From Vibrio qingdaonensis (lineage in GTDB: Bacteria > Pseudomonadota > Gammaproteobacteria > Enterobacterales > Vibrionaceae), in assembly GCF_026191675.1 (NCBI RefSeq), contig NZ_JAKRRY010000002.1, positions 1 through 64,000 on the forward strand: a stretch of DNA of 64,000 bases. Direction: 5' to 3'. This document shows positions 15,568-24,432 of this stretch, piece by piece. The stretch's first letter is position 1; the number at the start of each line of letters is the position of its first letter. The translations under genes and the position numbers were made by a program. The notes under the pieces are model-generated. The model was given only the letters and a program-made list of their open reading frames with translations, was not told the DNA's origin and did not search any database.

Positions 15568-15948
15568 ATGTTATTGAATCCAGTCGGATGGTTTGAAATT
15601 TATGTCGATGATATGGCTAGAGCCAGAAAATTTTATGAATCAGTGTTTGATATAAAACTAGAGAAGCTAGAAAGTCCGGCCAAAATGGAGATTGAGATGT
15701 GGTGCTTCCCTCATACGATGGATCGCTATGGTGCAAGTGGCGCTCTTGCACATATGAGCCACGTAAAAGCGGGCGGCAATAGCACTCTTGTGTATTTCTC
15801 ATGTGAAGATTGTGCCGAAGAAGAATCTCGAGTTTCGATTCATGGTGGTGAAGTTCAAGTACCGAAAATGGCCATTGGTGAACATGGCTTTATCAGTGTT
15901 TTTTGTGATAGTGAGGGTAACATGGTTGGGCTTCATTCCATGAAATAG
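15568..15948 (+). CDS. VOC-family (glyoxalase/bleomycin-resistance-like) protein
   Basis: This 126-residue single-unit vicinal oxygen chelate protein begins with the typical PVGWFEIYVDDMARARKFYESVF strand-helix and ends with GFISVFCDSEGNMVGLHSMK, the second half of the fold. Proteins of this subgroup are usually annotated as glyoxalases or lyases with no defined substrate. It stands alone, with 690 bp of non-coding DNA after it. Confidence 0.82.
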   Translation: MLLNPVGWFEIYVDDMARARKFYESVFDIKLEKLESPAKMEIEMWCFPHTMDRYGASGALAHMSHVKAGGNSTLVYFSCEDCAEEESRVSIHGGEVQVPKMAIGEHGFISVFCDSEGNMVGLHSMK

Positions 15949-16638
15949 TCACGGCTTAATAACTGGGTAGCAAATGGTCATATGTGGCAGTTATACAGTT
16001 AAGCGGGTTCAGTGCTAGTGGTGGAATGTCGAGTTAATTTGTTACGTTGCGGCGCAAGCTAATTGAGTGTTAGGGTCTTTAATGTTGCTAGAAGATGCGC
16101 CCAAAGCTAATAACTTTGGGCGTTTCCATATATAGAGAAAGCAGAAGATACTTGAGTTGATAACCTCAACAACCTGCAATGATAGAACTAAAGCGTTTCA
16201 GCGCGCCATTTTCGATGATGCTACAAATTTGGATGAAGCGTGATACGTGGTGATAATAAGACGTTCTGAGAATGATTAAGCTGAGCCAATAGAGTAAACC
16301 TGAGCTGGTAAAAGGCTCTGTTATTTAGTTATGTCACACTAGTTAAATAAAATTCCCATGATATTCCTGCCATTTTCAAAAAAGAAGTTTACACACCATA
16401 GTTTTATTACTCAGTGATAAAACCAGAGGTTTCATTTATAAACAGGTAGTTAAGTACTGACTTGCTAACGAGTAATGCATTATCTTTTTTGACCGTTTTT
16501 TAAATTCTCGGGCATTTATGGCTGATACTCCACAATACTAGTCATAAAATGGTCAATAGCGGGCGTGATGACGATTCGGTCACAGTTTTGCACCTTTTTC
16601 GTTGGTAAATTAATAATCAAGCCAGAAAGGGAGCAATT
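15949..16638. other. 690-bp intergenic region before the fucose operon
   Basis: No ORF or known RNA was recognised. A stem-loop CGCCCAAAG/CTTTGGGCG (16098-16106 with 16114-16122) followed by TTT is a weak terminator candidate, presumably for the VOC gene. The last 150 bp are AT-rich and should contain the fucR promoter. I looked for a CRP site (TGTGA-N6-TCACA) and did not find a convincing one. Confidence 0.6.
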
Positions 16639-17325
16639 ATGAGAAGCCGGCAGATTGTTGAACTCGTTAATGACCAAAGAAGTGCCACGGTTGAGGAAAT
16701 AGCCGAAGCATTTAATGTTTCTGTTGAAACTATTCGTCGTGACTTAAAAAAGCTTGATGAATCCGGTGCGCTTAAAAGAGTTCACGGTGGGGCAGTGAGT
16801 GTTCAAGAAATTGATGAGGGCCGTTCTTTTCATGCTCGAGCTAAAGACTATTTAGAAGAAAAAGAATTACTGGTTAGTAAAGCTCTGGATTATATTCAAG
16901 AAGGCATGGTAATTGGGTTAGATGCGAGTTCGTCAAGTTGGTGCTTAGCACGAGAAATTCCCAACATAAGTTGTACAATTATTACCAACTCTCTTCAGAA
17001 TGTTATTGCTTTAGAAGGGAAAAATAACATTAATGTCATTTGTACTGGCGGAAGCTATTCCGAGAAGTACAGCAGCTTTTATGGTCCGCTCGCCGTAGAT
17101 ACTCTGGCGAATATGTCGGTAGATGTTTGCTTCTTTTCCTGCGTAGGGTTTGATTATGACTCAGGGGTTTGGGACTCAAATGAATATAACTATCAAATAA
17201 AAAGAAGTTTTATTGAGATTTCTCAGCAAGTTATTCTCATTGCTGATAAATCAAAATATAAAAAGAGAAGTCTTCTTAAAATATGTGATAGTGAGTCGGT
17301 GGATGTGGTAATTACCGACTTGTAA
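16639..17325 (+). CDS. fucR: DeoR-family regulator of fucose use (FucR)
   Basis: This 228-residue DeoR/GlpR-type regulator has an N-terminal winged helix (TVEEIAEAFNVSVETIRRDLKKLDESGALKRVHGGAV, about 16-52) and a sugar-phosphate-sensing DeoR C-terminal domain (IGLDASSSSWCLA, IITNSL, CTGGSY, ADKSKY). Its position directly before fucP, on the same strand, identifies it as the likely operon regulator. In E. coli FucR is an activator responding to fuculose-1-phosphate; here activator or repressor mode cannot be told. The gap to fucP (62 bp) could hold an internal promoter. Confidence 0.87.
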   Translation: MRSRQIVELVNDQRSATVEEIAEAFNVSVETIRRDLKKLDESGALKRVHGGAVSVQEIDEGRSFHARAKDYLEEKELLVSKALDYIQEGMVIGLDASSSSWCLAREIPNISCTIITNSLQNVIALEGKNNINVICTGGSYSEKYSSFYGPLAVDTLANMSVDVCFFSCVGFDYDSGVWDSNEYNYQIKRSFIEISQQVILIADKSKYKKRSLLKICDSESVDVVITDL

Positions 17326-17387
17326 TAACGTGAAACACAATAACATATAAATCAAATCAATAATGTGATTATTAATAAGGATATCTT

Positions 17388-18689
17388 ATGACTGATACTC
17401 TCAATATAAGTTCGTCTGAATCTCAGAGGAATAATAAAGTAGAGGTAATACCAAAGGAAATCAAATTTGCCTTCTGGCTGCTGTGTAGTTGTTTTGCAAT
17501 GTGGGGGTTGGCAAATAATATGACGGATGTGCTTATTGCACAATTTCGGAAAGTATTTACGTTAACTGATATGCAATCTGGTTTAGTTCAAACAGCTTTT
17601 TATGGTGCTTATTTTTGTTTAGCCTTACCCGCTGCACTTTTTATACAGCGATATAGCTATAAAGCAGGAGTGCTTTTAGGCTTAGGGTTATTTGCAACTG
17701 GTGCGCTGCTATTTTATCCCGCTGCGCAAGCCATGGAATACTTACCATTCTTGTTAGCGTTATTTGTTCTAGCAGGTGGTCTCTCCATTCTAGAAACCAG
17801 TGCCAATCCCTATATTTTGACTATGGGTCCTGAAGAAACCGCAACACGGCGTCTCAATATTGCCCAAGCTTGCAACCCTATTGGTTCGATCACAGGGGTA
17901 TTGATCGGCAAGTTTTATATCTTATCGCAACTTAACCCTGCAACGGATAGTGAACGTGCTGTGATGGCGGCGGATGAGCTAGCACAAATTCAGTCCGACG
18001 AATTGTACGCAGTGATGATGCCTTATCTCGGCGTAGCCGTTGTTATTGCTCTGATTTGGTTATTGATTCTCAAAACAAAAATGCCGTCAGCAAAGGATAC
18101 TAGCTCGACGGGAGAGTCAACATTTGGTCAAGCGTATCGCCGCATTGTTAAGCGTAGTCACTTTACCAAAGGCGTATTAGCTCAGTTCTTTTATGTAGGC
18201 GCACAAATTGGCTGTTGGTCCTGGACAATTCGTTATGTGATGCAAGAAGTTGGCGGAACAGAGGCAGAAGCATCAACGTATCTTCTGACTTCTATTGTAA
18301 TTTTCTCTCTCATGCGCTGGGTGTGTGTTGCACTGATGAAACACATTGAACCACAAAAACTACTTGCTGCATTGGCCGCGATCGCTGCGATGTTAGTGGC
18401 TGTCATTATGTTTGCAGGTGGACTAGCCGGCGCCTATGCCTTAGTGGGTGTGTCGGCATGTATGTCACTGATGTTCCCAACTATTTTCGGGCTCTCTCTA
18501 AGGGATTTAGGATCAGATTCTAAGTTTGGCGGAAGCTTTCTCATTATGGCAATTCTAGGTGGTGCAGTACTGACTGCCATCATGGGCCAAATCTCAGACG
18601 CTGCCGGTATTGGTGCCGCATTTATCATCCCATTCATTGGCTTTGTTTACCTCGTCTACTACGGCGCAAAGGGTTACCAAGTTAAGTAA
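17388..18689 (+). CDS. fucP: L-fucose:H+ symporter
   Basis: This major facilitator superfamily protein of 433 residues has about 12 membrane segments. Family signatures are FAMWGLANNMTDVLIAQF, SANPYILTMGPEETATRRLNIAQACNPIGS and MFPTIFGLSLRDLGSDSKFGGSFLIM, all characteristic of FucP. It imports L-fucose across the inner membrane with a proton. AAGG upstream of the ATG is the ribosome-binding site. A 6-bp GGGGCA/TGCCCC stem-loop lies in the 66-bp gap to fucI. Confidence 0.95.
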   Translation: MTDTLNISSSESQRNNKVEVIPKEIKFAFWLLCSCFAMWGLANNMTDVLIAQFRKVFTLTDMQSGLVQTAFYGAYFCLALPAALFIQRYSYKAGVLLGLGLFATGALLFYPAAQAMEYLPFLLALFVLAGGLSILETSANPYILTMGPEETATRRLNIAQACNPIGSITGVLIGKFYILSQLNPATDSERAVMAADELAQIQSDELYAVMMPYLGVAVVIALIWLLILKTKMPSAKDTSSTGESTFGQAYRRIVKRSHFTKGVLAQFFYVGAQIGCWSWTIRYVMQEVGGTEAEASTYLLTSIVIFSLMRWVCVALMKHIEPQKLLAALAAIAAMLVAVIMFAGGLAGAYALVGVSACMSLMFPTIFGLSLRDLGSDSKFGGSFLIMAILGGAVLTAIMGQISDAAGIGAAFIIPFIGFVYLVYYGAKGYQVK

Positions 18690-18702
18690 CACATTATGCA
18701 AA

Positions 18703-18724
18703 GGGGCAGTATTCAATTTGCCCC
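18703..18724 (+). other. Intercistronic stem-loop fucP-fucI
   Basis: GGGGCA (18703-18708) pairs with TGCCCC (18719-18724). It has no T tract and lies inside the operon. Confidence 0.5.
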
Positions 18725-18755
18725 TGACTCAAAGAAATAACAAGGAACATCAATT

Positions 18756-20504
18756 ATGTCACAGTTAGTTAAAATCGGTATTCGCCCTACTATCGACGGT
18801 CGTCAAATGGGGGTACGAGAATCTTTAGAAGAACAAACCATGGGGATGGCGCAACGGGCGGCGCATTTTATTCAAGAGAATATCCGTCATGCGAGTGGAG
18901 AGAAAGTGGAGTGTGTTCTTGCTGATTCGTGTATAGGAGGTGTGGCTGAATCGGCAGCAACGGCCGACAAGTTTAAACGTGAAAATGTGGGCCTTGTGCT
19001 CACGGTGACACCTTGTTGGTGTTATGGCACGGAAACCATTGATATGGACCCGCATACACCAAAAGCGATTTGGGGTTTCAATGGTACAGAGCGTCCAGGT
19101 GCGGTTTATCTTGCGGCTGCGATGGCAGGCCACTCCCAAGTTGGCTTACCTGCCTTCTCAATATACGGCAAAGAAGTACAAGACGCGGGTGATGAATCCA
19201 TCCCAAGTGACGTGCAAGAAAAAATTCTCCGTTTCTGCCGAGCAGGGTTAGCGGTCGCGTCGATGAGAGGCAAATCTTACCTCTCTATGGGGTCTGTTTC
19301 GATGGGAATTGCAGGTTCAGTCGTTAACCCAGAATTCTTCCAGAAATACTTGGGCATGCGTAATGAGTATGTCGATATGACGGAAATCAAACGTCGTTTG
19401 GATCGCGAAGTGTACGACAAGAAAGAATTTGAATTGGCGCGCGCTTGGGTGAGAGATTGGTGTAAAGAAGGCAAAGATTACAACGGCACCCCATTTACCG
19501 AAGAACGCAAGGCTGAAGATTGGGATACGGTCATTAAGATGACCATGATCATGCGTGATTTGATGCAAGGTAACCCAAAACTCAAAGAACAAGGTTTTGG
19601 CGAAGAGTCGCTAGGGCATAACGCCATATTGGCTGGCTTCCAAGGTCAACGTCATTGGACCGATCATCTACCCAATGGTGACTTTTCTGAGGCCATTTTA
19701 AACTCTTCATTCGATTGGAACGGCATTCGTGAGCCTATTTGTGTGGCAACAGAAAATGATGCATTGAATGGCGTCAACATGATGTTTGGCAAACTACTGA
19801 CGGGTGAAGCACAGGTCTTCCACGATGTTCGTACTTATTGGTCTGAAGATGCGGTTGAGCGTGTGACTGGCACTCGCCCTGAATCAGGCTTCTTGCATCT
19901 TGTTAACTCAGGTTCTGCTGCGCTAGATGGTGCAGGTAAAGCCAAAAATGCAGATGGCAAACCTGCCATGAAGCCGCACTGGGAATTAACGAAAGAAGAT
20001 GTGGAAGCGTCTCTTAATGCGACGAAATGGTGTCCTGCTATCGAAGAATATTTCCGCGGGGGCGGTTTCTCATCTCAGTTCCTCACAGAAGGTGGCATGC
20101 CGTTTACTATGCATCGTGTCAACATTATTGCCGGTATGGGGCCTGTGCTGCAAATTGCGGAAGGGCACTCTATTGAACTGCCTGAAGACGTGCATAACAT
20201 TCTAAACGAACGTACTAACGCCACTTGGCCGACGACCTGGTTCGTGCCACGTTTAACCGGAGAAGGCACATTTAAATCCGTCTATGACGTCATGGCGAAT
20301 TGGGGCGCTAACCACTGTGTGATCACCTCGGGGCATGTGGGGGCTGATTTGATTTCGCTTGCCGCCATGCTGCGCATTCCGGTTTCTATGCATAACGTTG
20401 ATAGCCAAGATATTTTCCGCCCACATACTTGGTCTGCATTTGGTCAGGACGTAGAGGGACAAGATTACCGTGCGTGTCAAAACTTCGGCCCTATCTATAA
20501 ATAA
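18756..20504 (+). CDS. fucI: L-fucose isomerase
   Basis: This enzyme interconverts L-fucose and L-fuculose with Mn2+, the first catabolic step. Its 582 residues compare with 591 in E. coli. Signatures include [22 protein letters not shown] at the start, the active-site segment [10 protein letters not shown] holding the catalytic Glu and Asp, and the C-terminal [20 protein letters not shown] with the catalytic His region. AAGGAA precedes the ATG. No truncation is seen. Confidence 0.97.
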   Translation: MSQLVKIGIRPTIDGRQMGVRESLEEQTMGMAQRAAHFIQENIRHASGEKVECVLADSCIGGVAESAATADKFKRENVGLVLTVTPCWCYGTETIDMDPHTPKAIWGFNGTERPGAVYLAAAMAGHSQVGLPAFSIYGKEVQDAGDESIPSDVQEKILRFCRAGLAVASMRGKSYLSMGSVSMGIAGSVVNPEFFQKYLGMRNEYVDMTEIKRRLDREVYDKKEFELARAWVRDWCKEGKDYNGTPFTEERKAEDWDTVIKMTMIMRDLMQGNPKLKEQGFGEESLGHNAILAGFQGQRHWTDHLPNGDFSEAILNSSFDWNGIREPICVATENDALNGVNMMFGKLLTGEAQVFHDVRTYWSEDAVERVTGTRPESGFLHLVNSGSAALDGAGKAKNADGKPAMKPHWELTKEDVEASLNATKWCPAIEEYFRGGGFSSQFLTEGGMPFTMHRVNIIAGMGPVLQIAEGHSIELPEDVHNILNERTNATWPTTWFVPRLTGEGTFKSVYDVMANWGANHCVITSGHVGADLISLAAMLRIPVSMHNVDSQDIFRPHTWSAFGQDVEGQDYRACQNFGPIYK

Positions 20505-20534
20505 TGAATTGGTCATTAAGTAGGTAACTAATTT

Positions 20535-20557
20535 GCCTGTCCCGTTTTGGGGCAGGC
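20535..20557 (+). other. Intercistronic stem-loop fucI-fucK
   Basis: GCCTGTCCC (20535-20543) pairs with GGGGCAGGC (20549-20557) with one wobble and a 5-nt loop. Only two T residues follow, so it may stabilise or attenuate rather than terminate. Confidence 0.6.
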
Positions 20558-20571
20558 CTTAAGGGGGAGTT

Positions 20572-22020
20572 ATGTCGATTGCTATTATTCTTGATTGCGG
20601 TGCCACCAACGTTCGCTCAATTGCAATCAATCAAAAAGGTGACATCGTTGCGTCACATTATATCGCTAACGAGACGCTGCAAAATGGCACAAAGCATGTT
20701 TGGGATTTCCAACAAATATGGAAAAAATTGGTTGAATGTTCAAAGCAAGTGACGGCTCAAATCAATTCAACGGATATTGTCGCCGTTTCTGTCACTACAT
20801 TTGGGGTGGATGGTGCGCCCTTCGATAAAAATGGAAAACAGATCTATCCCATTATTTCATGGAAATGCGCTCGCACCGCGCCAGTGATGAGCCAGATCGC
20901 GCAAGATATTGACCGCGATGAATTGTATTTGGCTAATGGTATTGGGGACTACTCATTTAATACTTTATTCAAACTTAAGTGGTTGAAAGATAATGAGCCA
21001 AGCGTCTATCGCAATATGGACAAATGGGTGTTTATTTCCTCAATGTTGACTCAAAAGCTAACGGGTGAGTTCACTACGGACCGCACGATGGCTGGGACGT
21101 CGATGATGACCGACCTCGATAGCGGTGACTGGAATGAAGGAGTATTACAGTATTTAGAACTGACGAAATCGCACTTTCCGCCAATGGTTGAAGCGGGCGA
21201 CATCGTAGGTCGCTTACAAGACGACGTTGCCTTTTTATTAGGCATTCCGAATAGAGTACCGGTGATTTCCGCAGGTCATGATACTCAGTTTGCGTTATTT
21301 GGCTCAGGCGCCAAAGAGAATCAGTCTTTCTTAAGTTCTGGTACGTGGGAGATTTTGATGGCCCGTTCGCCACGCCCTCAGTTAAAACCAGACTACCTCA
21401 AAGACGGCATGACAACAGAGTTGGACGCGAAAAACGGCCTGTTTAACCCCGCCATCCAATGGCTCTCTAGTGCAGTAATGGAGTGGGTCGCCAACACCTA
21501 CTTTGCTGATATTGCCGAGAGCGGCAATAAGTACGCCGTGATGGTCGCTGAAGGGGAAGCTGCGCCTATTGGTGCGAATGGCGTGAGATTCGACCCCTCT
21601 TTTTTACTGGATGCAAAGGGTCAAGGCAGTGGCGCGATTACCGGTTTATCCATTAATACCACGAGAGGCGAAATATATCGCGCGGCACTGGAAGGGCTCG
21701 CCGTCAAACTCTCTCGCAGCTTGGATGCGCTTTCCACGACTTGCGGCTTAAACACCGAGTGTTTAATGGTGGTGGGTGGTGGGTCTAAGAATACGCTGTG
21801 GAACCAAATAAGAGCGGACGTTGTTGGGATCCCTATCCATGTCGTTGAACAACCAGAAGCAACGGTAACAGGGGCGGCGATGTACGCTTTTGCTGGAGCA
21901 GAGGTCTTTATTGATGCCAATCACGCTCAAGACAATATGAAGCCATCTTATCAAGTGGTCACCCCATCAAAGAACCGTGAGCAATACGCACAGTTATTGG
22001 AGGAAATGCATCATGCTTAA
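20572..22020 (+). CDS. fucK: L-fuculokinase
   Basis: This FGGY-family kinase phosphorylates L-fuculose to L-fuculose-1-phosphate. Its 482 residues have the N-terminal ATPase motif [15 protein letters not shown], substrate-site [13 protein letters not shown], the conserved [14 protein letters not shown] and the C-terminal FGGY segment [27 protein letters not shown] precedes the ATG. Its last codons and stop are part of a 19-bp-period duplication with the start of fucU. Confidence 0.95.
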   Translation: MSIAIILDCGATNVRSIAINQKGDIVASHYIANETLQNGTKHVWDFQQIWKKLVECSKQVTAQINSTDIVAVSVTTFGVDGAPFDKNGKQIYPIISWKCARTAPVMSQIAQDIDRDELYLANGIGDYSFNTLFKLKWLKDNEPSVYRNMDKWVFISSMLTQKLTGEFTTDRTMAGTSMMTDLDSGDWNEGVLQYLELTKSHFPPMVEAGDIVGRLQDDVAFLLGIPNRVPVISAGHDTQFALFGSGAKENQSFLSSGTWEILMARSPRPQLKPDYLKDGMTTELDAKNGLFNPAIQWLSSAVMEWVANTYFADIAESGNKYAVMVAEGEAAPIGANGVRFDPSFLLDAKGQGSGAITGLSINTTRGEIYRAALEGLAVKLSRSLDALSTTCGLNTECLMVVGGGSKNTLWNQIRADVVGIPIHVVEQPEATVTGAAMYAFAGAEVFIDANHAQDNMKPSYQVVTPSKNREQYAQLLEEMHHA

Positions 22021-22044
22021 AGGAACACACAATGCTTAAAGGAA
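22013..22044 (+). repeat. 19-bp-period duplication at the fucK-fucU junction
   Basis: ATGCTTAAAGGAA occurs at 22013 and again at 22032. The second copy contains the real fucU start (MLKG). The first reads ATG CTT AAA but closes after eight codons, and it supplies the fucK stop codon, so it looks like a duplicated relic of the fucU start. Confidence 0.75.
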
Positions 22045-22466
22045 TACATCCGGCAATAAGCCCCGACTTGCTTGCCGTATTAAGTCGAATGGGGCATGGC
22101 GATGAAATCTTATTTGCCGATGCACATTTTCCCGCAGAGACGTTTGGGTCACATGTTGTCTTAAGAGCGGATGGGGTGAATATCGATACGCTCTTAGCGG
22201 GCACTTTGCCGCTGTTTGAGCTCGATGCTTATTGCGAATGCCCTCTCATTATGATGCAGGCGGTAGAAGGGGACCAGCTTGACCCGACCGTTGAATCTAA
22301 ATATATGGCTGCCATTACCAAGACCACGGTAAATAAGCCCGCTTTAGAGCAAATGGATCGTTTTGATTTTTACGAGCGTGCCGAAAAGTGCTTTGCAATT
22401 GTACTCACGGGCGAAACTGCTAAATACGGAAACATCATTTTAAAGAAAGGCGTCACGCCTGTTTAA
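22032..22466 (+). CDS. fucU: L-fucose mutarotase
   Basis: This RbsD/FucU-family protein of 144 residues interconverts alpha and beta anomers of L-fucose for the isomerase. The active-site His22 is present in [17 protein letters not shown], the family hallmark, and the C-terminal [20 protein letters not shown] is typical. It lies between fucK and fucA with 11- and 12-nt gaps. Confidence 0.94.
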   Translation: MLKGIHPAISPDLLAVLSRMGHGDEILFADAHFPAETFGSHVVLRADGVNIDTLLAGTLPLFELDAYCECPLIMMQAVEGDQLDPTVESKYMAAITKTTVNKPALEQMDRFDFYERAEKCFAIVLTGETAKYGNIILKKGVTPV

Positions 22467-22478
22467 GGAAGTAATACG

Positions 22479-23132
22479 ATGACAATAACAAGAAATCAAA
22501 TAGCACAAGAGATTATCGATACCTGTTTAGAAATGACGAAATTGGGGCTGAACCAGGGTACAGCGGGTAATGTTTCGGCTCGTTTTGAAGATGGCTTGTT
22601 GATTACGCCAACAGGGATCGAATATGAAAAGCTGACTCCGGATCATATTGTTTTTGTGAGTAATCAAGGTGAATTTGAGGAAGGCAAAATTCCGTCTAGT
22701 GAATGGGCATTCCACCTAACATGTTATAACGCAAGAGAGGATTGCCATGCCGTTGTTCACAACCACGCCATTAACGCGACAGCCGTTTCTATACTCAATC
22801 GTCCAATCCAAGCGATCCACTATATGGTTGCAGCATCGGGCACAACGGAAATACCTTGTGTGCCTTATGCTACCTTTGGCTCTCCTGAGCTGGCTGACTA
22901 TGTAGATGGCGGTATTCGCCAAAGTAAATCAATTCTTCTTCAGCATCACGGTATGATCACGGTCGGCGAAAACCTGAAAAAAGCATTGTGGCTGGCCCAT
23001 GAAACGGAGGTCTTGGCGGAGCTTTATCTAAAATGCGCGGCGATTCAAGCAAACGTACCGGTTCTTCCAGACCAAGAAATGAACCATGTGTTAGATAAAT
23101 TCAAAACGTATGGCTTACGAGTTGAGAAGTAG
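22479..23132 (+). CDS. fucA: L-fuculose-1-phosphate aldolase
   Basis: This class II aldolase cleaves fuculose-1-phosphate to dihydroxyacetone phosphate and L-lactaldehyde. The 217-residue protein has the zinc ligands at the positions expected from E. coli FucA shifted by two: His94 and His96 (VVHNHAINA) and His157 (LLQHHGMITVG), with catalytic Glu75 (SSEWAFH). GLNQGTAGNVSAR and ITPTGIEYEKL bind the phosphate. GGAAG precedes the ATG, 12 nt after fucU. Confidence 0.95.
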   Translation: MTITRNQIAQEIIDTCLEMTKLGLNQGTAGNVSARFEDGLLITPTGIEYEKLTPDHIVFVSNQGEFEEGKIPSSEWAFHLTCYNAREDCHAVVHNHAINATAVSILNRPIQAIHYMVAASGTTEIPCVPYATFGSPELADYVDGGIRQSKSILLQHHGMITVGENLKKALWLAHETEVLAELYLKCAAIQANVPVLPDQEMNHVLDKFKTYGLRVEK

Positions 23133-23151
23133 TTAACAAGTCATTGAGAAT

Positions 23152-23169
23152 AGCCCGATACGTCGGGCT
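23152..23169 (+). other. Intercistronic stem-loop fucA-fucO
   Basis: AGCCCGA (23152-23158) pairs perfectly with TCGGGCT (23163-23169) around TACG. No T tract follows. Confidence 0.6.
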
Positions 23170-23183
23170 CTTACCGTAAAGGA

Positions 23184-24338
23184 ATGAGTATGGTGTTTGC
23201 ATTAAATTTACCCAAATTATCATTATCTGGTGTGGGTGCAGTGGCAGAATCTGTGGCGGTATTAGCTGGCCAGTCCGTGAAGAAAGTCATGATAGTGACC
23301 GATAAAAACCTGATTGAGCTAGGCCTATTGGACTCGCTTTATCAGGCGTTAGATGATAAGGGCTTCGACTATGTCACGTTTGATCATGTCACTCCCAATC
23401 CAACCGTTAGTCTGGTTAACGAGGGAGCTGAGTTTTACAAAAAAAATGCCTGCGATTGCTTGATTGCCGTGGGCGGTGGCAGCCCGATTGACTGCGCAAA
23501 AGCGATTCGCATTGTCACATCAAATGACGGGAACATTACCGTTTATAATGGTGTCGGCTTAGTTAAGAACAAAGGCGCGTTCTTTATTGCTATTAATACT
23601 ACGGCAGGGACCGCGGCTGAAATGACCTCTAACTCGGTGATCACCGATGAAGTGAATCACGTCAAAATGGTGATAGTGGATACAAAACAAATTCCAGACG
23701 TTGCCGTTAATGATCCTTCATTGATGGTTGGTTTGCCGGCATCTGTAACCGCCGCGACAGGTATGGATGCGCTTACGCATGCCATCGAGTCTATTGTCAC
23801 CCCTGGCGCACACCGTTTGACACTTCCTACGGCACTTGAGGCGGTGAAGTTGATTACCAAGTGGTTGCCTGTTGCGGTAAAAGAAGGCGCGAACATAGAA
23901 GCGCGCTCGGCCCTTGCGGACGCACAGTTTTTAGCGGGGATGTCATTTAACTCGGCGGGGTTAGGCGCCGTTCACGCCTTGTCCCATCAGCCTTCGGCAA
24001 CGCATAACTTGGCGCATGGCGTATGTAATGCGATCTTACTGCCGGTGGTGAGCGAATTTAATGCTCAAACGGTACCAAGTGCCTTTAGACCGGTAGCCGA
24101 AGCAATGGGAGGGGATACCTCTCAGCTAAATGACCATGAGGCGGCGACACTCGCCGTTGATCTTATTCGAAAATTGTCGAGCGAAGTTGGCATTCCTACT
24201 GGGCTTGCTTGTCTGGGTATTGAACATGCAGATATTGATGGTTGGGTGCAAAAAGCGATGGATGATGTGTGTATGGGAGGTAACCCGAGAACGTTGACCT
24301 ATGAAGAGGTATTTGAGCTTTATAAGTTAGCCTTGTAG
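23184..24338 (+). CDS. fucO: Lactaldehyde reductase / iron-containing alcohol dehydrogenase
   Basis: This group III (iron) alcohol dehydrogenase reduces L-lactaldehyde to L-1,2-propanediol with NADH, completing anaerobic fucose use. The nucleotide motif GGGSPIDCAKA lies near residue 97, and the iron ligands match E. coli FucO: Asp195 and His199 (TGMDALTHAIES), His264 (AVHALSHQ) and His278 (AHGVCNAILLP). Its 384 residues are standard. An ATG six nt downstream is an alternative start. As the last gene of the operon it is followed by a 13-bp terminator. The exact aldehyde is inferred from context. Confidence 0.9.
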   Translation: MSMVFALNLPKLSLSGVGAVAESVAVLAGQSVKKVMIVTDKNLIELGLLDSLYQALDDKGFDYVTFDHVTPNPTVSLVNEGAEFYKKNACDCLIAVGGGSPIDCAKAIRIVTSNDGNITVYNGVGLVKNKGAFFIAINTTAGTAAEMTSNSVITDEVNHVKMVIVDTKQIPDVAVNDPSLMVGLPASVTAATGMDALTHAIESIVTPGAHRLTLPTALEAVKLITKWLPVAVKEGANIEARSALADAQFLAGMSFNSAGLGAVHALSHQPSATHNLAHGVCNAILLPVVSEFNAQTVPSAFRPVAEAMGGDTSQLNDHEAATLAVDLIRKLSSEVGIPTGLACLGIEHADIDGWVQKAMDDVCMGGNPRTLTYEEVFELYKLAL

Positions 24339-24386
24339 AGACGCGGGTATATCTTCAATGCAGAATACCGTTATTTGCAAGAGATA

Positions 24387-24421
24387 AAAGGCTTATCGAT
24401 GGAAAACGTCGATAAGCCTTT
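24387..24421. terminator. Bidirectional terminator between fucO and the BCCT gene
   Basis: A perfect 13-bp stem, AAAGGCTTATCGA (24387-24399) with TCGATAAGCCTTT (24409-24421), is flanked by A and T runs. It can serve both convergent genes. Confidence 0.9.
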
Positions 24422-24432
24422 GAGGCTAAATT

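Noticed and set aside
16560..16600. Possible CRP site (GTGATGACG...GGTCACA) before fucR
   Set aside because: The two half-sites are separated by 11 bases instead of the 6 needed for CRP, so it does not fit.
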